Part shown: piece after piece, positions 1-10,401 of the stretch
Layout of the letters: every line of letters starts with the position of its first letter
Numbering within the stretch: position 1 is the stretch's first letter
DNA from: Limnephilus marmoratus
Taxonomy: Eukaryota > Arthropoda > Insecta > Trichoptera > Limnephilidae
DNA length: 64,000 nt
Direction: 5' to 3'
Assembly (NCBI GenBank): GCA_917880885.1
Contig: OU862928.1
Coordinates: 7,149,721-7,213,720 of the forward strand
Translations under genes and position numbers: made by a program
Notes under the pieces: generated by a model
Database searches by the model: none
What the model was told of the DNA's origin: nothing
Seen by the model: only the letters and a program-made list of their open reading frames with translations

Positions 1-145
1 TTTTTCTGCAAGTCTAGGATGAATATTTATTATTAATTTTTTAAACTTTATGAGTAAAATCTCAAATTATAATATTTAATTAAATGAAGACAATATTAGC
101 GAAACTCAATCGAAATCTGGAGACAGAAAAATCAGAAAAGATATT

Positions 146-217
146 GGCTCCGCTGGGACTCGAACCCAGAACCCTTTTCTTACATGGAAACAGCTCTACC
201 GATTAAGCTACGGAACC
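146..217 (-). tRNA. tRNA-like sequence in 413-bp unit 1 (probably not functional)
   Basis: The minus strand folds as a cloverleaf: a 7-bp acceptor stem (GGTTCCG with CGGAGCC), a D arm, and a perfect T arm with the B box GGTTCGAGTCC. An A-box-like region is present. The anticodon loop reads CATGTAA, so position 33 is A rather than the invariant U and the nominal anticodon is TGT. The top pair of the anticodon stem is mismatched. This suggests a tRNA-derived repeat rather than a working tRNA gene. Confidence 0.5.
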
Positions 218-558
218 CATATTAATTCGGTCACTTTTAACTGTATCATACTTCGACTAAGAACTACCAACATTATCTTCATTTACTTAACGCACATATT
301 ATTGGCTGCTATCTTTATATACGATTACAAGATTCAACTCGAACTAAATGCAATCTAGATAGTGTCTGGATAAATTTTATCCATTTTATTTGTAATACGC
401 GACATCTATTGACTTTTTCTGCAAGTCTAGGATGAATATTTATTATTAATTTTTTAAACTTTATGAGTAAAATCTCAAATTATAATATTTAATTAAATGA
501 AGACAATATTAGCGAAACTCAATCGAAATCTGGAGACAGAAAAATCAGAAAAGATATT

Positions 559-630
559 GGCTCCGCTGGGACTCGAACCCAGAACCCTTTTCTTACATGG
601 AAACAGCTCTACCGATTAAGCTACGGAACC
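559..630 (-). tRNA. tRNA-like sequence in 413-bp unit 2
   Basis: This is the same 72-base cloverleaf-like sequence as at 146-217, exactly 413 bases later, with the same intact B box and the same odd anticodon loop. Confidence 0.5.
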
Positions 631-1023
631 CATATTAATTCGGTCACTTTTAACTGTATCATACTTCGACTAAGAACTACCAACATTATCTTCATTTACT
701 TAACGCACATATTATTGGCTGCTATCTTTATATACGATTACAAGATTCAACTCGAACTAAATGCAATCTAGATAGTGTCTGGATGTCTGAGTGTATAATA
801 AATATTCATCCTAGACTTGCAGAAAAAGTCAATAGATGTCGCGTATTACAAATAAAATGGATAAAATTTATCCAGACACTATCTAGATTGCATTTAGTTC
901 GAGTTGAATCTTGTAATCGTATATAAAGATAGCAGCCAATAATATGTGCGTTAAGTAAATGAAGATAATGTTGGTAGTTCTTAGTCGAAGTATGATACAG
1001 TTAAAAGTGACCGAATTAATATG

Positions 1024-1095
1024 GGTTCCGTAGCTTAATCGGTAGAGCTGTTTCCATGTAAGAAAAGGGTTCTGGGTTCGAGTCCCAGCGGAGCC
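1024..1095 (+). tRNA. tRNA-like sequence in inverted 413-bp unit
   Basis: This is the plus-strand copy of the same tRNA-like sequence, in the inverted unit. Acceptor, D and T arms pair well. The anticodon loop lacks U33. The downstream T-rich sequence resembles that beside the tRNA-like copy at 27582-27657, which suggests a related SINE family. Confidence 0.5.
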
Positions 1096-1216
1096 AATAT
1101 CTTTTCTGATTTTTCTGTCTCCAGATTTCGATTGAGTTTCGCTAATATTGTCTTCATTTAATTAAATATTATAATTTGAGATTTTACTCATAAAGTTTAA
1201 AAAATTAATAATAAAA

Positions 1217-1750
1217 AAATTTGTTAATAGTGTAAAATGTGCAAAGCACATAAAACTAATACTTATGCGCTGGCAGGCATTTCTACCAAACTGAAAATAG
1301 TCAACTAAGTATGTGTTGTCTAATGACCTCATCGGTCCTCTTCCTCGTAGTTATGCTGGATTCATGTATATTTTATCGCTTGATGATTTTTCTAAATGTA
1401 CTTGGATTTTTCCTCTTAGAAATGCAACTGATAAAAGCGTTGTTAAAAATGTAGAGAAGTTTATTTTTCTCGTACAAGGTGTACCACAAACTTTTGCTTG
1501 CAATAATGGAAAACAGTTTGTTTCGAAGGAATTCAACAAATATTATCAGATTACAACGTACCGCCTTTTTAAAACGCTTTTTAAGCCGCAAAATATTGTG
1601 GTTGAATGATATAATCAAAGTATTGGAACTGCCCATTTTGAGCAAGTCAGACCAAAGCAAGTGGTCTAGATTTCTCTCTCATTTCAATCAGCTTGGAACA
1701 ATCTGGAAATACTCACCAGAAGTACTGGAAATGAAATGGATGTGGTAAAA
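1217..1750 (+). pseudogene. Gypsy-type LTR retrotransposon integrase fragment
   Basis: The reading frame at 1313-1609 begins with SNDLIGPLPRSYAGFMYIL and continues with a DDFSK block and an FPLRNATDK block. These are hallmarks of the integrase core (rve) of Gypsy-like elements. About 30 codons upstream lies a decayed stretch like the HHCC zinc-binding region. The frame breaks after about residue 98, and related sequence continues in another frame to about 1680. There is no intact polyprotein, RT or protease nearby. It is a dead fragment of a retroelement that normally inserts retrotransposon cDNA. Confidence 0.75.
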
Positions 1751-1895
1751 CAGCAAGTTTGGGGCCGAACCGTGGTTAGCTGCATAAACGAGATCACCAC
1801 TGAAAGAGCAGTTGAGGAAATGGAAGAGGAGCCAGCCGCATATTCTAATTTCAGTATATTACGGTTTTCCGTATTTTGAATGCTATTTGGCTAAA

Positions 1896-2204
1896 GAGGC
1901 AAAAACCAATTGAAAGGCTTCAGTCTGCGATCAATTATTGAATAAGACTTTAGCTGCAGACATTTACATGGAGGAGAGCTGCATTAGGCCAACTCAAAGT
2001 GTCCAGCCCTAAAATTTAAGGATATGCGGCAGCAAGAAATATGAATTTACAAAGCGGGCAAGTAGTTCAGACAAAGTTTGCAAAGTTGCAATGCAACAAA
2101 AATCCAACGCAAAGAGTATGTTGTGTTGCATTTTTTCAAAACAACTTACTCAATTCAAATTCCAATAGAACATAAGCTTGACCTGCCGCTGTCTAATTGT
2201 ACCT
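1896..2204 (+). repeat. Direct repeat D1, first copy
   Basis: This segment recurs at 3571-3864 with scattered substitutions and small indels. Both copies start with GAGGCAAAAACCAATTG and end with CTGCCGCTGTCTAATTG. The right flank of copy 2 (TATAATCGCAAATTGGGC) is found after 2826 for copy 1, so 2205-2826 looks like an insertion inside this copy. Confidence 0.75.
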
Positions 2205-2826
2205 AAGCGGCAACCCTGTTCTCACAATTCTGTGGCAGCCCTGCAGTTCGGAATGACTCACCTACATACTAGAAGCTACGATAGTGTCAGGTTAAGTTGA
2301 CTAGCAACTTTCAGACGCACAGCAATAATGCGCTGACCTTTGAATCTTTTCGGGAACATTCTCCAAAATTCTGTACCACAGGAAGCTCCTATATAAACAA
2401 TGCAACTGCCTATTAATAGTCCGTATTGTACTCACCGAGATACGCATCGCCGGCCCTACGCTATGATGGCCTAGTCAGTCTTTACTCACCGCGGGTTGAG
2501 ACGCGTGTCGCCGTCTCTACGTCACAACGGCCTTCCGAAACCAAGCAACGTTTCAAGTCTTGCGTACATCCAGAAGCCTCCTCCCGCACGGCATCAAACT
2601 CACCCTGGAATATCATTTGAAGCGAGATATTCACCTCTAGAAGACAACCGACGAATTAGTTATTTCGGCACGACTTCCACTTACTTTACGAGCAACACTT
2701 GGAGTACGCACTCAGTGTCATACCTACTTACTTGTCGTTAATCATTGAAACCTGTTCAAATAAATAGTCAGTGATTCAATTGAACATTCTTGATTTGTCT
2801 CTGTCAATTATCACGACACCCACACC
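2205..2826 (+). mobile_element. Candidate solo LTR inserted in repeat D1
   Basis: This block interrupts the D1 repeat relative to its second copy. It has a TATA-box-like TATATAAAC at about 2391 and an AATAAA at about 2760 in promoter-to-polyadenylation order, as in an LTR. It ends near a CACA. I could not fix the ends or a target duplication, so the LTR assignment is an inference. Confidence 0.45.
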
Positions 2827-2993
2827 TATAATCGCAAATTGGGCAAAAACAAACTGTTTAGGCTTCAGTACAAAATGCAAATTGAAATTGTATAGTCTCA
2901 TACACAAGAGCAAAACCGATTGAACAATCAATCAATGGTAATATTTTTCATTCCTTGATCAAAAGATCAAAATCATTTCAAAAGATGTTATCC

Positions 2994-3405
2994 ATGATGC
3001 GTTTTGCATGCAATAGATGTTGGCAATGATGCATTTTGCATTCAATAGATAATGGCAATGATGCGTTTCGCATTGAATAGATGTTGGCGACGATGCGTTT
3101 TGCATTGAATAGATTTTGGCGATGATGCGTTTTGCGATTGATGCGGGTTCAATATATGTTGGCGATGATGCGTTTTGTATTCAATAGATATTGGCAATGA
3201 TGCGGTTTGGGTTCAATAGATGTTGGCGATGATGCGTTTTGCATTCAACAGATGTTGGCAATGATGGGTTTTGCATTCAACAGATGTTGGCAATGATGGG
3301 TTTTGCATTCAATAGATGTTGGCTATGTTGCGGTTTAGATTTAAAAGATGTTGGCGATGAAGAATTTTGCCATCAATAGATGTTTTCGACGATGAATTTT
3401 GCGAT
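2994..3405 (+). repeat. 32-bp minisatellite, about 13 units
   Basis: Head-to-tail units of about 32 bp follow the pattern ATGATGCGTTTTGCATTC then AATAGATGTTGGCA. Unit 5 carries a short insertion. Units are moderately diverged and the last ones decay. No gene is evident in it. Confidence 0.85.
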
Positions 3406-3570
3406 GATTGTAACATATCTATTTCGTGAGCAGGTACTGCTCAAAATAGGTACTGTTTATTGTCTATGCTTTATTAATTTTTTCTTTTTTTTAACTTTGT
3501 TGGTCTATCGAAGTAAAAAGGAGGTGAGTGAAAGCCGCGGGAGTGCCACCAGAGATTCAATCGAATTCAA

Positions 3571-3864
3571 GGAGGCAAAAACCAATTGAAAGGCAACAGT
3601 CTGCGATCAATTATTGAATAACACTTTATCTGCAGACCTTCACATGGAGGAGAGCTGCATTAGGCCAATTCAAAGTGCCGAGACTGCCCAGCCCTAAAAT
3701 TTAAGGAAATGTGGCAACAAGAAATATGAATTTACAAAGCAGGCAAATAGTTTAGACAGAATTGCAATGAAAGAGTATTTTGTGTTCAATTTTTTCAAAA
3801 CAACTTACTCAAATCAAATTCCATTTATAGATCATAAACTTGTCCTGCCGCTGTCTAATTGTAA
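3571..3864 (+). repeat. Direct repeat D1, second copy
   Basis: This is the diverged second copy of 1896-2204. It is uninterrupted and continues into the sequence that flanks the candidate LTR on its right at 2827. Confidence 0.75.
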
Positions 3865-4084
3865 CTATAATCGCAAATTGGGCAAATACAAACAGCCTTA
3901 CTCATAATGAACATCACAGCGTAATTTTAGTGAGATTCATAAACTATATTCTACATAGAAAAAACACAATTTCTTTTGGAACTGATGCTAATTCGCTGCA
4001 AAAATTGAAGGATAACATATTTCAAATTAGAAATGAAGCAAAATTCAAGAAGCCTGGAGACTCTTACCGAATATTCTACAGATA

Positions 4085-4312
4085 CTGCACCGCGCGAGCA
4101 TATATATAAACGATGGACCGGCGGACACCAGCCAGTCTTTACGGCACGAATTTCTCATACCTTTCGATCAACACTTAGAACGAACTCAGTGCTACCTGCT
4201 TACTGTTCCATAACTACACATAAGTAAACTTTGTTACCTGCGCTAATAAATTACTTAGTGATTAGAACCGAACTTTTATTCATCTCTACCAGCATGACAT
4301 TCCCACAAAATC
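4085..4312 (+). mobile_element. LTR-like fragment
   Basis: TATATAAACGATGG at about 4105 is followed about 140 bases later by TAATAAATTAC, and the block ends near GACATTCCCACA. The order and wording resemble the candidate LTR at 2205-2826, although divergence is high. It is probably a decayed LTR of a related element. Confidence 0.35.
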
Positions 4313-4389
4313 TTTCAACTAAAGTAATTGAAAGCCTGTAACGGGCTACTGCTTAAGCAAAAGCAAAATAGTATTAAATCAACAATCAA

Positions 4390-4560
4390 ATAAGTTGCGC
4401 TTGAGGAACAAATCCAAAGAGTCTTCCGTACTAATTTTTAATGATGCAGATAATGCAGATATACCTCTGGATTAAACGGTTCCATTTTTGTCCAGACAAA
4501 GCTTAACTCCTTAAAACTTCACTTTAGCAAACTCGGATAAATGCATTTATTTCACGGCAA
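4390..4560 (+). repeat. Direct repeat D2, first copy
   Basis: About 165 bases starting AAGTTGCGCTTGAGGAACAA recur at 5978-6150 in the same orientation. The two copies bracket the transposase scrap at 4940-5217 and the open exon-like stretch at 5256-5435. They may be terminal repeats or a segmental duplication. Confidence 0.75.
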
Positions 4561-4939
4561 ACGCCGCTGGAGTGTCGACACAGTCGGTCCATAAAATTGC
4601 AGACGAAGTAAATAAAAGCGAACTGATTAGGTTTGATTACTTTTTAGCACACCAGGAAAAAAAAAAGCAGGAAAAATATGAGTTACAAACATCAATGACT
4701 TTGATGAATGAGTAATAAAAAGGTGTTTTCATGTTTTTCACAAAACAAATAAAGAATTTTTTAGTACACCCGCTGTTTGCACCTATTGATTAAATTAAAA
4801 GCTGATAGTTCTAATACAAATCTCCGATGGATTATATAAAAAATGCTAGGTTTATATCCACAAAAATGGATGCAAAAACATTTCTTGACGGTATAGATAG
4901 CTGAAATCTTAAAATGATTACTGAAACTAAAACTAAAGA

Positions 4940-5217
4940 CCCCTGCATTCTCCACAGGTGACGGTTTGGGCTGCGATCTTTTCAAAGGGCATTATCGGCC
5001 CTTACTTCTTTGAAAATGCATGTGGTTATTCTGTAACAGTTAATTCTGCAGAATATGTGAAAAATGCTATGAGAATTTTTCAAGCACAGTTGCGTCAGCT
5101 AGATGATTACAACAGGAATTGGATTGGAGTATACCCGTGGCTACATAAATGCTCCATAACCAGAAAACCTCGCAGCCCTGATCCAACTCCAGCTGTCAAG
5201 TCGAATGTATTGTTATG
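4940..5217 (+). pseudogene. Tc1/IS630-like transposase fragment
   Basis: The frame reads PLHSPQVTVWAAIFSKG and then IGPYFFEN, followed by VTVN and a Y..N segment. This is the stretch around the second catalytic aspartate in insect DDE_3 (IS630/Tc1-like) transposases. The frame opens without an ATG, loses similarity after about residue 65 and stops at 5217. It lacks the N-terminal HTH domains and the final catalytic acid, so it cannot act as a transposase. Related but different copies sit at 10700-14290 and 43888-44977. Confidence 0.7.
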
Positions 5218-5255
5218 AAAATAAATACTTTTATATTTTTATAGATAATAAATAG

Positions 5256-5435
5256 ATTTTATTTGGGACAAGCCTCATATTTGCGTCCCACTCGTTCTGC
5301 CACGTTGTCTGGAACCTGAACCATCAACCCCGTGACGGGCCCTCCATATCTTGGGCCGGCTTCGCCCTGGCGGGCATGTACGTGATGCTGCAGCACCAGT
5401 GGATTGGAGGCCTTGTGATGGCTCCGTACATGTGA
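5256..5435 (+). other. Coding-like 59-codon stretch, possible terminal exon
   Basis: This open frame starts just after an in-frame TAG that could be read as an AG splice acceptor, and ends at TGA 5433-5435. It is much more GC-rich than its surroundings. It reads ILFGTSLIFASHSFCHVVW at the start and AGMYVMLQHQWIGGLVMAPY near the end, with two hydrophobic stretches. I do not recognise the family. It could be the last exon of an otherwise unseen membrane protein, a retained fragment, or chance. The polypyrimidine tract before it is weak. Confidence 0.3.
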
Positions 5436-5977
5436 CACCGAGGAACTTCTCCGTCGGACATCTTTATGATAACGTCAGTCAGTTTAGATAGAATTCTTAG
5501 TTTTACACGGTCTGAACCTGGGGTGAGTCATGTCTCACATTATATTAACCATTATTTGTCTTTGAGTTCAAATATAATATCATTATACTGTTTTCCAAAA
5601 CAAATCTCTTTTATTAAAGTTTACCCGTCATTCCTTATGCCATTGCATTTGCAGTATTGTGCCCCTACCTTGAAAAGAGATCTCATAATGGCTCTATGGA
5701 GTTTGGCTTCGTCCTCCCAACATATCTTGGTGACAAGATTTGGCGCGTAGCGAAACACGCTACAAAGTTGGATGGGACGATTGCAACACCTTCCTCTTTA
5801 TTTAATTACCTTCATACCACAAAAACATAATAATGTTACAAAAACGGGTCGTGACCTGCCCGTAACAGTATGTAAATAAAATAGCGACGATACACCTATT
5901 AAAGGAGAACATCCGTCAAAGGAAATCATCTTCAAAGACAAACAACACGAGGCCAGACCGGCGCTGCCTCAATCACA

Positions 5978-6150
5978 TAAGTTGCGCTTGAGGAACAAAT
6001 CCAAAGAGTCTTCCGTACTAATTTTCTATAATGCAGATAATGCAGATATACCGCTGGATTAAACGGTTCCATTATTATAATATTAGATAAAGCTTAACTC
6101 CTTAAAACTTCACTTTAGCAAACTCAGCTATATGCGTTTATTTCACAATA
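5978..6150 (+). repeat. Direct repeat D2, second copy
   Basis: This is the second copy of 4390-4560, 1.59 kb downstream in the same orientation, with minor differences in the centre. Confidence 0.75.
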
Positions 6151-6247
6151 CGTCAGCCATGTGTGTCAAAAAAGAGTTGTTTTTATCAAACTTTACACCG
6201 CAAATAAAGTAGAGTGAGTCAAGGAGATACTCTTGTGTCGAAGGGAA

Positions 6248-6640
6248 ATGAAAAATAGAGCCGACAATACTGCACACGTTTATATGATGAAAGCCAAGGA
6301 GTTTTTTTTAGACCCACGACACAAAGAACTATTTCAAATGACACATGTCTGCGGGTCTGATGATCCACGTGGCCAGAATGGTAAAATTCACACGGATTAC
6401 ATGACCACCCTTAGCATTGCATCTGTTAAGGTGCACGATTTGCAGGACAGACCTTGCACATCCTACCATATAAATAGATATTATTATTCTATAGATCTCG
6501 CATCGTGTAGACGGCAAAATCTGCCGACAATGCGGAAACACCTAAAAAATATTCTCAAATATTTTAATGAATTAATGGTAGTTTTCACAGACTTTGAGAT
6601 AAATGCAGGATTAATGATAACTATCTTCCTAAAACCATAA
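6248..6640 (+). CDS. Unrecognised 130-codon ORF
   Basis: The first ATG is at 6248 and the frame stays open to 6640. The predicted protein is basic, with RREMKNRADNTAH just before and after the start and a segment rich in tyrosine and histidine in the middle. I recognise no domain, signal peptide or membrane segment. There is no clear promoter or splice context. It lies between transposon remnants and could be part of one or a chance ORF. Confidence 0.2.
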   Translation: MKNRADNTAHVYMMKAKEFFLDPRHKELFQMTHVCGSDDPRGQNGKIHTDYMTTLSIASVKVHDLQDRPCTSYHINRYYYSIDLASCRRQNLPTMRKHLKNILKYFNELMVVFTDFEINAGLMITIFLKP

Positions 6641-6974
6641 TAGACTACACTCACTATAATCAATTCATTACAAAAAATGTGACATCTACACGAATCAAAA
6701 TGGTTAGGTTCAATAGTTAGGTGGATTGATTACTCAAGATGGCTTCAATGGATTTGCAGATATCTACAATACGCCTACAAATCTAGTTCATCACATATCA
6801 TCTGTCCCGAATGAGTTATAAGTCTTAATAATATTGTTTCATTAATTAATTATTAAAATCACAGTGACGCCTAAGCTGTGTTTTCAGATTTGCGCAAGGG
6901 TACTGTTGCGATCGTTTGCTGACGTCTGGTGATAGTAGCTGAAGGTATAGTACCCAGAACTTAATCATCATTCT
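6641..6974. other. No gene seen
   Basis: AT-rich sequence between the ORF at 6248-6640 and the 167-bp satellite. I see no gene or clear repeat. Confidence 0.5.
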
Positions 6975-9229
6975 CTCAATAACATTTATCTCTTCTTGTA
7001 TAACAGTCGTGTTGCTTTTGCAGGTGATCAATGTTTAGTAGCTAAGACAGGGCGGGCTGGCAAGCGACTTCGCATATAAAAGTGTCCAGTCGCCGTGGAA
7101 GAAGCCTTGTAGGGAATAACTAATCAAGTGAAGCCGCAACTTGACGCTCTTATAATGTCTTTGTTTTTTAAATTATTTAAATCTCACTATCAGTGTTTCT
7201 CGTATAACGGTCATGTTGCTTTTGCAGGTGATCAATATAAAAGTGCCCAGTTGCAGTGGAGGAAGCCTTGTAGGGAATAACTAATCAGGTGAAGCCTCAA
7301 CTTGACGCGATTATAATGTCTCTCTTCTTTCTTTTTATATTATTTAAATCTCAATAACAGTGTTTCTTGTACAACGGTCTTGTTGCTTTTGCAGGTGATC
7401 AATATAAAAGTGCCCTGTTGCCGTGGAGGAAGCCTTGTAGGGAATAACTAATCAGGTGAAGCCTCAACTTGACGCTCTTATAATGTCTCTCTTCTTTCTT
7501 TTTATATTATTTAAATCTCAATAACAGTGTTTCTTTTATAACGGTCTTGTTGCTTTTGCAGGTGATCAATATAAAAGTGCCCTGTTGCCGTGGAGGAAGC
7601 CTTGTAGGGAATAACTAATCAGGTGAAGCCTCAACTTGACGCTCTTATAATGTCTCTCTTCTTTCTTTTTATATTATTTAAATCTCAATAACAGTGTTTC
7701 TTGTACAACGATCTTGTTGCTTTTGCAGGTGATCAATATAAAAGTGCCCTGTTGCCGTGGAGGAAGCCTTGTAGGGAATAACTAATCAGGTGAAGCCTCA
7801 ACTTGACGCTCTTATAATGTCTCTCTTCTTTCTTTTTATATTATTTAAATCACACTAACAGTGTTTCTTGTATAACGGTCAAGTTGCTTTTGCAGGTGAT
7901 CAATATAAAAGTATCCTGTTGCCGTGGAGGAAGCCTTGTAGGGAATAACTAATCAGGTGAAGCCGCAACTTGATGCTCTTGTAATGTCTCTCTTCTTTCT
8001 TTTTATATTATTTAAATCTCACTAACAGTGTTTCTTGTATAAAGGTCCCGATGCTTTTGCAGGTGATCAATATAAAAGTGCCCAGTTGCAGTGGAGGAAG
8101 CCTTGTAGGTAATAACTAATCAGGTGAAGCCGCAACTTGACGCCCTTATAATGTCTCTCTTCTTTCTTCTTATATTATTTAAATCTCACTAACAGTGTTT
8201 CTTGTATAAAGGTCACGTTGCTTTTGCAGGTGATCAATATAAAAGTGTCCTGTTGCCGTGGAAGAAGCCTTGTGGGGAATAACTAATCAGGCGAAGCTGC
8301 AACTTGATGCTATTATAATGTCTCTCTTCTTCCTTTTCATATTATTTAAATCTCACTAACAGTGTTTCTTGTATAACGGTCATGTTGCTTTTGCAGGTGA
8401 TCAATGTACGGTAGCTGAAACAGGTGGGCTGGCAAGTGCCTTCGCATTTCAAAATGTCAAGTCGCCGTGGAGGCAGCCTTGTAGGGAAAGTTTAAATCTC
8501 ATGAACAGTGTTTCTTGTATAACGGCTGTGTTGCTTTTGCAGGTGATCAATATAAAAGTGTCCTGTTGCCATGGAGGAAGCCTTGTAGGGAATAACTAAT
8601 CAGGTGAAGCCGCAAGTTGACGCTCTTATAATGTCTCTCTTCTGTCTTTTTACATTATTTAAATATCACTAACAGTGTTTCTTGCATAATGGTCATGTTG
8701 CTTTTGCAGGCAATGTTCGGTAGCTGAAACAGGTGGGCTGGCAATTGCCTTCGCATTTCAAAGTGTCAAGTCGCCGTGGAGGCAACTTGTAGGGAATAAC
8801 TCCTCAGGTGAAGCCGCAACTTGACACTCTTTATAATGTCTCTCTTCTTTCTTTTTATATTATTTAAATCTCACTAACAGTGTTTCTTGTACAACGGTCA
8901 TGTTGCTTTTGCAGGTGATCAATATAAAAGTGCCCAGTTGCAGTGGAGGAAGCCTTGTAGGGAATAACTAATCAGGCAAAGCTGCAACTTGACGCTATTA
9001 TAATTTCTCTCTTCTTTCTTTTTAATTTTTCAAAAGAAGCAAACGCATTGTGACTTGACATTTTCTTTCTTTTTATATTATTTAAATCTCACTAACAGTG
9101 TTTCTTGTATAAAGGTCACGTTGCTTTTGCAGGTGATCAATATAAAAGTGTCCTGTTGCCGTGGAAGAAGCCTTGTAGGGAATAACTAATCAGGCGAAGC
9201 TGCAACTTGATGCTATTATAATGTCTCTA
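6975..9229 (+). repeat. 167-bp satellite array, 13 units
   Basis: The landmark GCAGGTGATCAAT recurs at 7020, 7224, 7391, 7558, 7725, 7892, 8059, 8226, 8393, 8539, (8706), 8911 and 9129. Seven successive steps are exactly 167 bp; others are 146, 204, 205 and 218 bp. Units at 7020, 8393 and 8706 carry an extra block (GTAGCTGAAACAGGTGGGC and similar) missing from the short units. The short unit therefore looks like a deletion derivative that then amplified. Each unit has a T-rich run ending TTTTGCAG that looks like a splice acceptor. The array joins the next minisatellite directly. Confidence 0.92.
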
Positions 9230-10088
9230 TAATTTGGAGCCGGGTGAAATTCCATTGGAGGAAAGGGCCGAGCAGGGGACGTCAAACCAGGTGAATTTGA
9301 CAGCTTTGGATCCAGATTTGGAGCCGGGTGAAATTCCATTGGAGGAAAGGGCCGAGCAGGGGACGTCAAACCAGGTGAATTTGACAGCTTTGGATCCAGA
9401 TTTGGAGCCCGGAGAAATTGCATTGGAGGAAAGGGCCGAGCAGGGGACGTCAAACCAGGTGAATTTGACAGCTTTGGATCCAGATTTGGAGCCCGGAGAA
9501 ATTGCATTGGAGGAAAGGGCCGAGCAGGGGACGTCAAACCAGGTGAATTTGACAGCTTTGGATCCAAATTTGGAGCCGGGTGAAATTCCATTGGAGGAAA
9601 GGGCCGAGCAGGGGACGTCAAACCAGGTGAATTTGACAGCTTTGGATCTAGATTTGGAGCCCGGAGAAATTGCATTGGAGGAAAGGGCCGAGCAGGGGAC
9701 GTCAAACCAGGTGAATTTGACAGCTTTGGATCCAAATTTGGAGCCGGGTGAAATTCCATTGGAGGAAAGGGCCGAGCAGGGGACGTCAAACCAGGTGAAT
9801 TTGACAGCTTTGGATCCAGATTTGGAGCCCGGAGAAATTGCATTGGAGGAAAGGGCCGAGCAGGGGACGTCAAACCAGGTGAATTTGACAGCTTTGGATC
9901 CAAATTTGGAGCCGGGTGAAATTGCATTGGAGGAAAGGGCCGAGCAGGGGACGTCAAACCAGGTGAAATTGACAGCTTTGGATCCAAATTTGGAGCCGGG
10001 TGAAATTGCATTGGAGGAAAGGGGGGGAGCAGGGGACGTCAAACCAGGTGAATTTGACCACTTTGGATCACAGCCCATTGGGAGTTAG
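9230..10088 (+). repeat. 84-bp minisatellite with open reading frames in three frames
   Basis: Ten nearly identical 84-bp units run from 9234 to about 10073. On the plus strand they encode a 28-residue acidic repeat (LEPGEIPLEERAEQG then TSNQVNLTALDPD) open for 284 codons to 10088. No ATG begins this frame. Two minus-strand frames are also open throughout, one with an ATG in each unit. Units alternate between two variants (GEIP or GEIA; DPD or DPN). The plus-strand frame is the best coding candidate because a diverged unit-like motif (KLPLEENREVG) appears downstream at about 10200. Confidence 0.85.
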
Positions 10089-10104
10089 AGCCGGGTGAAA
10101 TTCC

Positions 10105-10332
10105 CATGGAGGATCAGAGTTAGCTGATAATCGTACAGAATCTAGAATCCAACTTTCTTCTTCCAATTCTGAGAATTGTTATATTAAAAGAGTTTTTAAA
10201 ACCAAGCTTCCATTAGAGGAAAATAGGGAAGTTGGTCAGAACTTTAGAAATAATTCTATTTCAGAAGGGAGCAACACAATTCTTACAACAATCCACACAA
10301 TATCTACGTGCCCACCAAGGCTATTCAGGTAA
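10105..10332 (+). other. Possible exon after the 84-bp repeats
   Basis: A 75-codon open frame contains KTKLPLEENREVGQNFR, which resembles the PLEERAEQG core of the upstream 84-bp units. The frame ends TTC AGG TAA, and the final AGGTAACC could be a splice donor. A frameshift at about 10060-10100 separates it from the repeat frame. It may be the unrepeated tail of a repeat-protein gene, now decayed. I do not recognise a family. Confidence 0.3.
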
Positions 10333-10401
10333 CCGTAGTTAACTCTAAGAAATAAAGTAGAAAGCACTCACTTTTATTAATTTAATTAAAAGCAGAGCAG
10401 A

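Larger units (their letters stand above)
1..1216. repeat. 413-bp tandem repeat array with orientation switch
   Basis: Unit 1 covers 1-413. Unit 2 starts at 414 with the same sequence and runs to about 784. After a short spacer the same unit appears in reverse complement: about 34 bases of one unit end at 828, then a nearly full unit runs 829 to about 1215. Each unit holds a tRNA-like sequence. The units look almost identical by eye. The array reaches the window edge, so its true size is unknown. It could be a SINE-derived satellite or a recent local duplication plus inversion. Confidence 0.85.

Noticed and set aside
146..217. Functional tRNA-Thr(TGT) gene
   Set aside because: Position 33 is A, the anticodon stem has a mismatch, and the sequence is part of a 413-bp repeat. 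A repeat-borne tRNA relic fits better.
1..1216. Hammerhead ribozyme inside the 413-bp unit, as in some insect satellites
   Set aside because: I found no CTGANGA plus GAAA core on either strand of the unit.
6975..9229. Regular spacing suggested a CRISPR-like array
   Set aside because: The repeat fills the whole 167-bp unit with no unique spacers, and the DNA is eukaryotic.
9190..10078. Two minus-strand ORFs of 273 and 283 codons
   Set aside because: They exist only because the 84-bp repeat has no stop in those frames. The plus frame has a downstream echo of the repeat motif; the minus frames have none.
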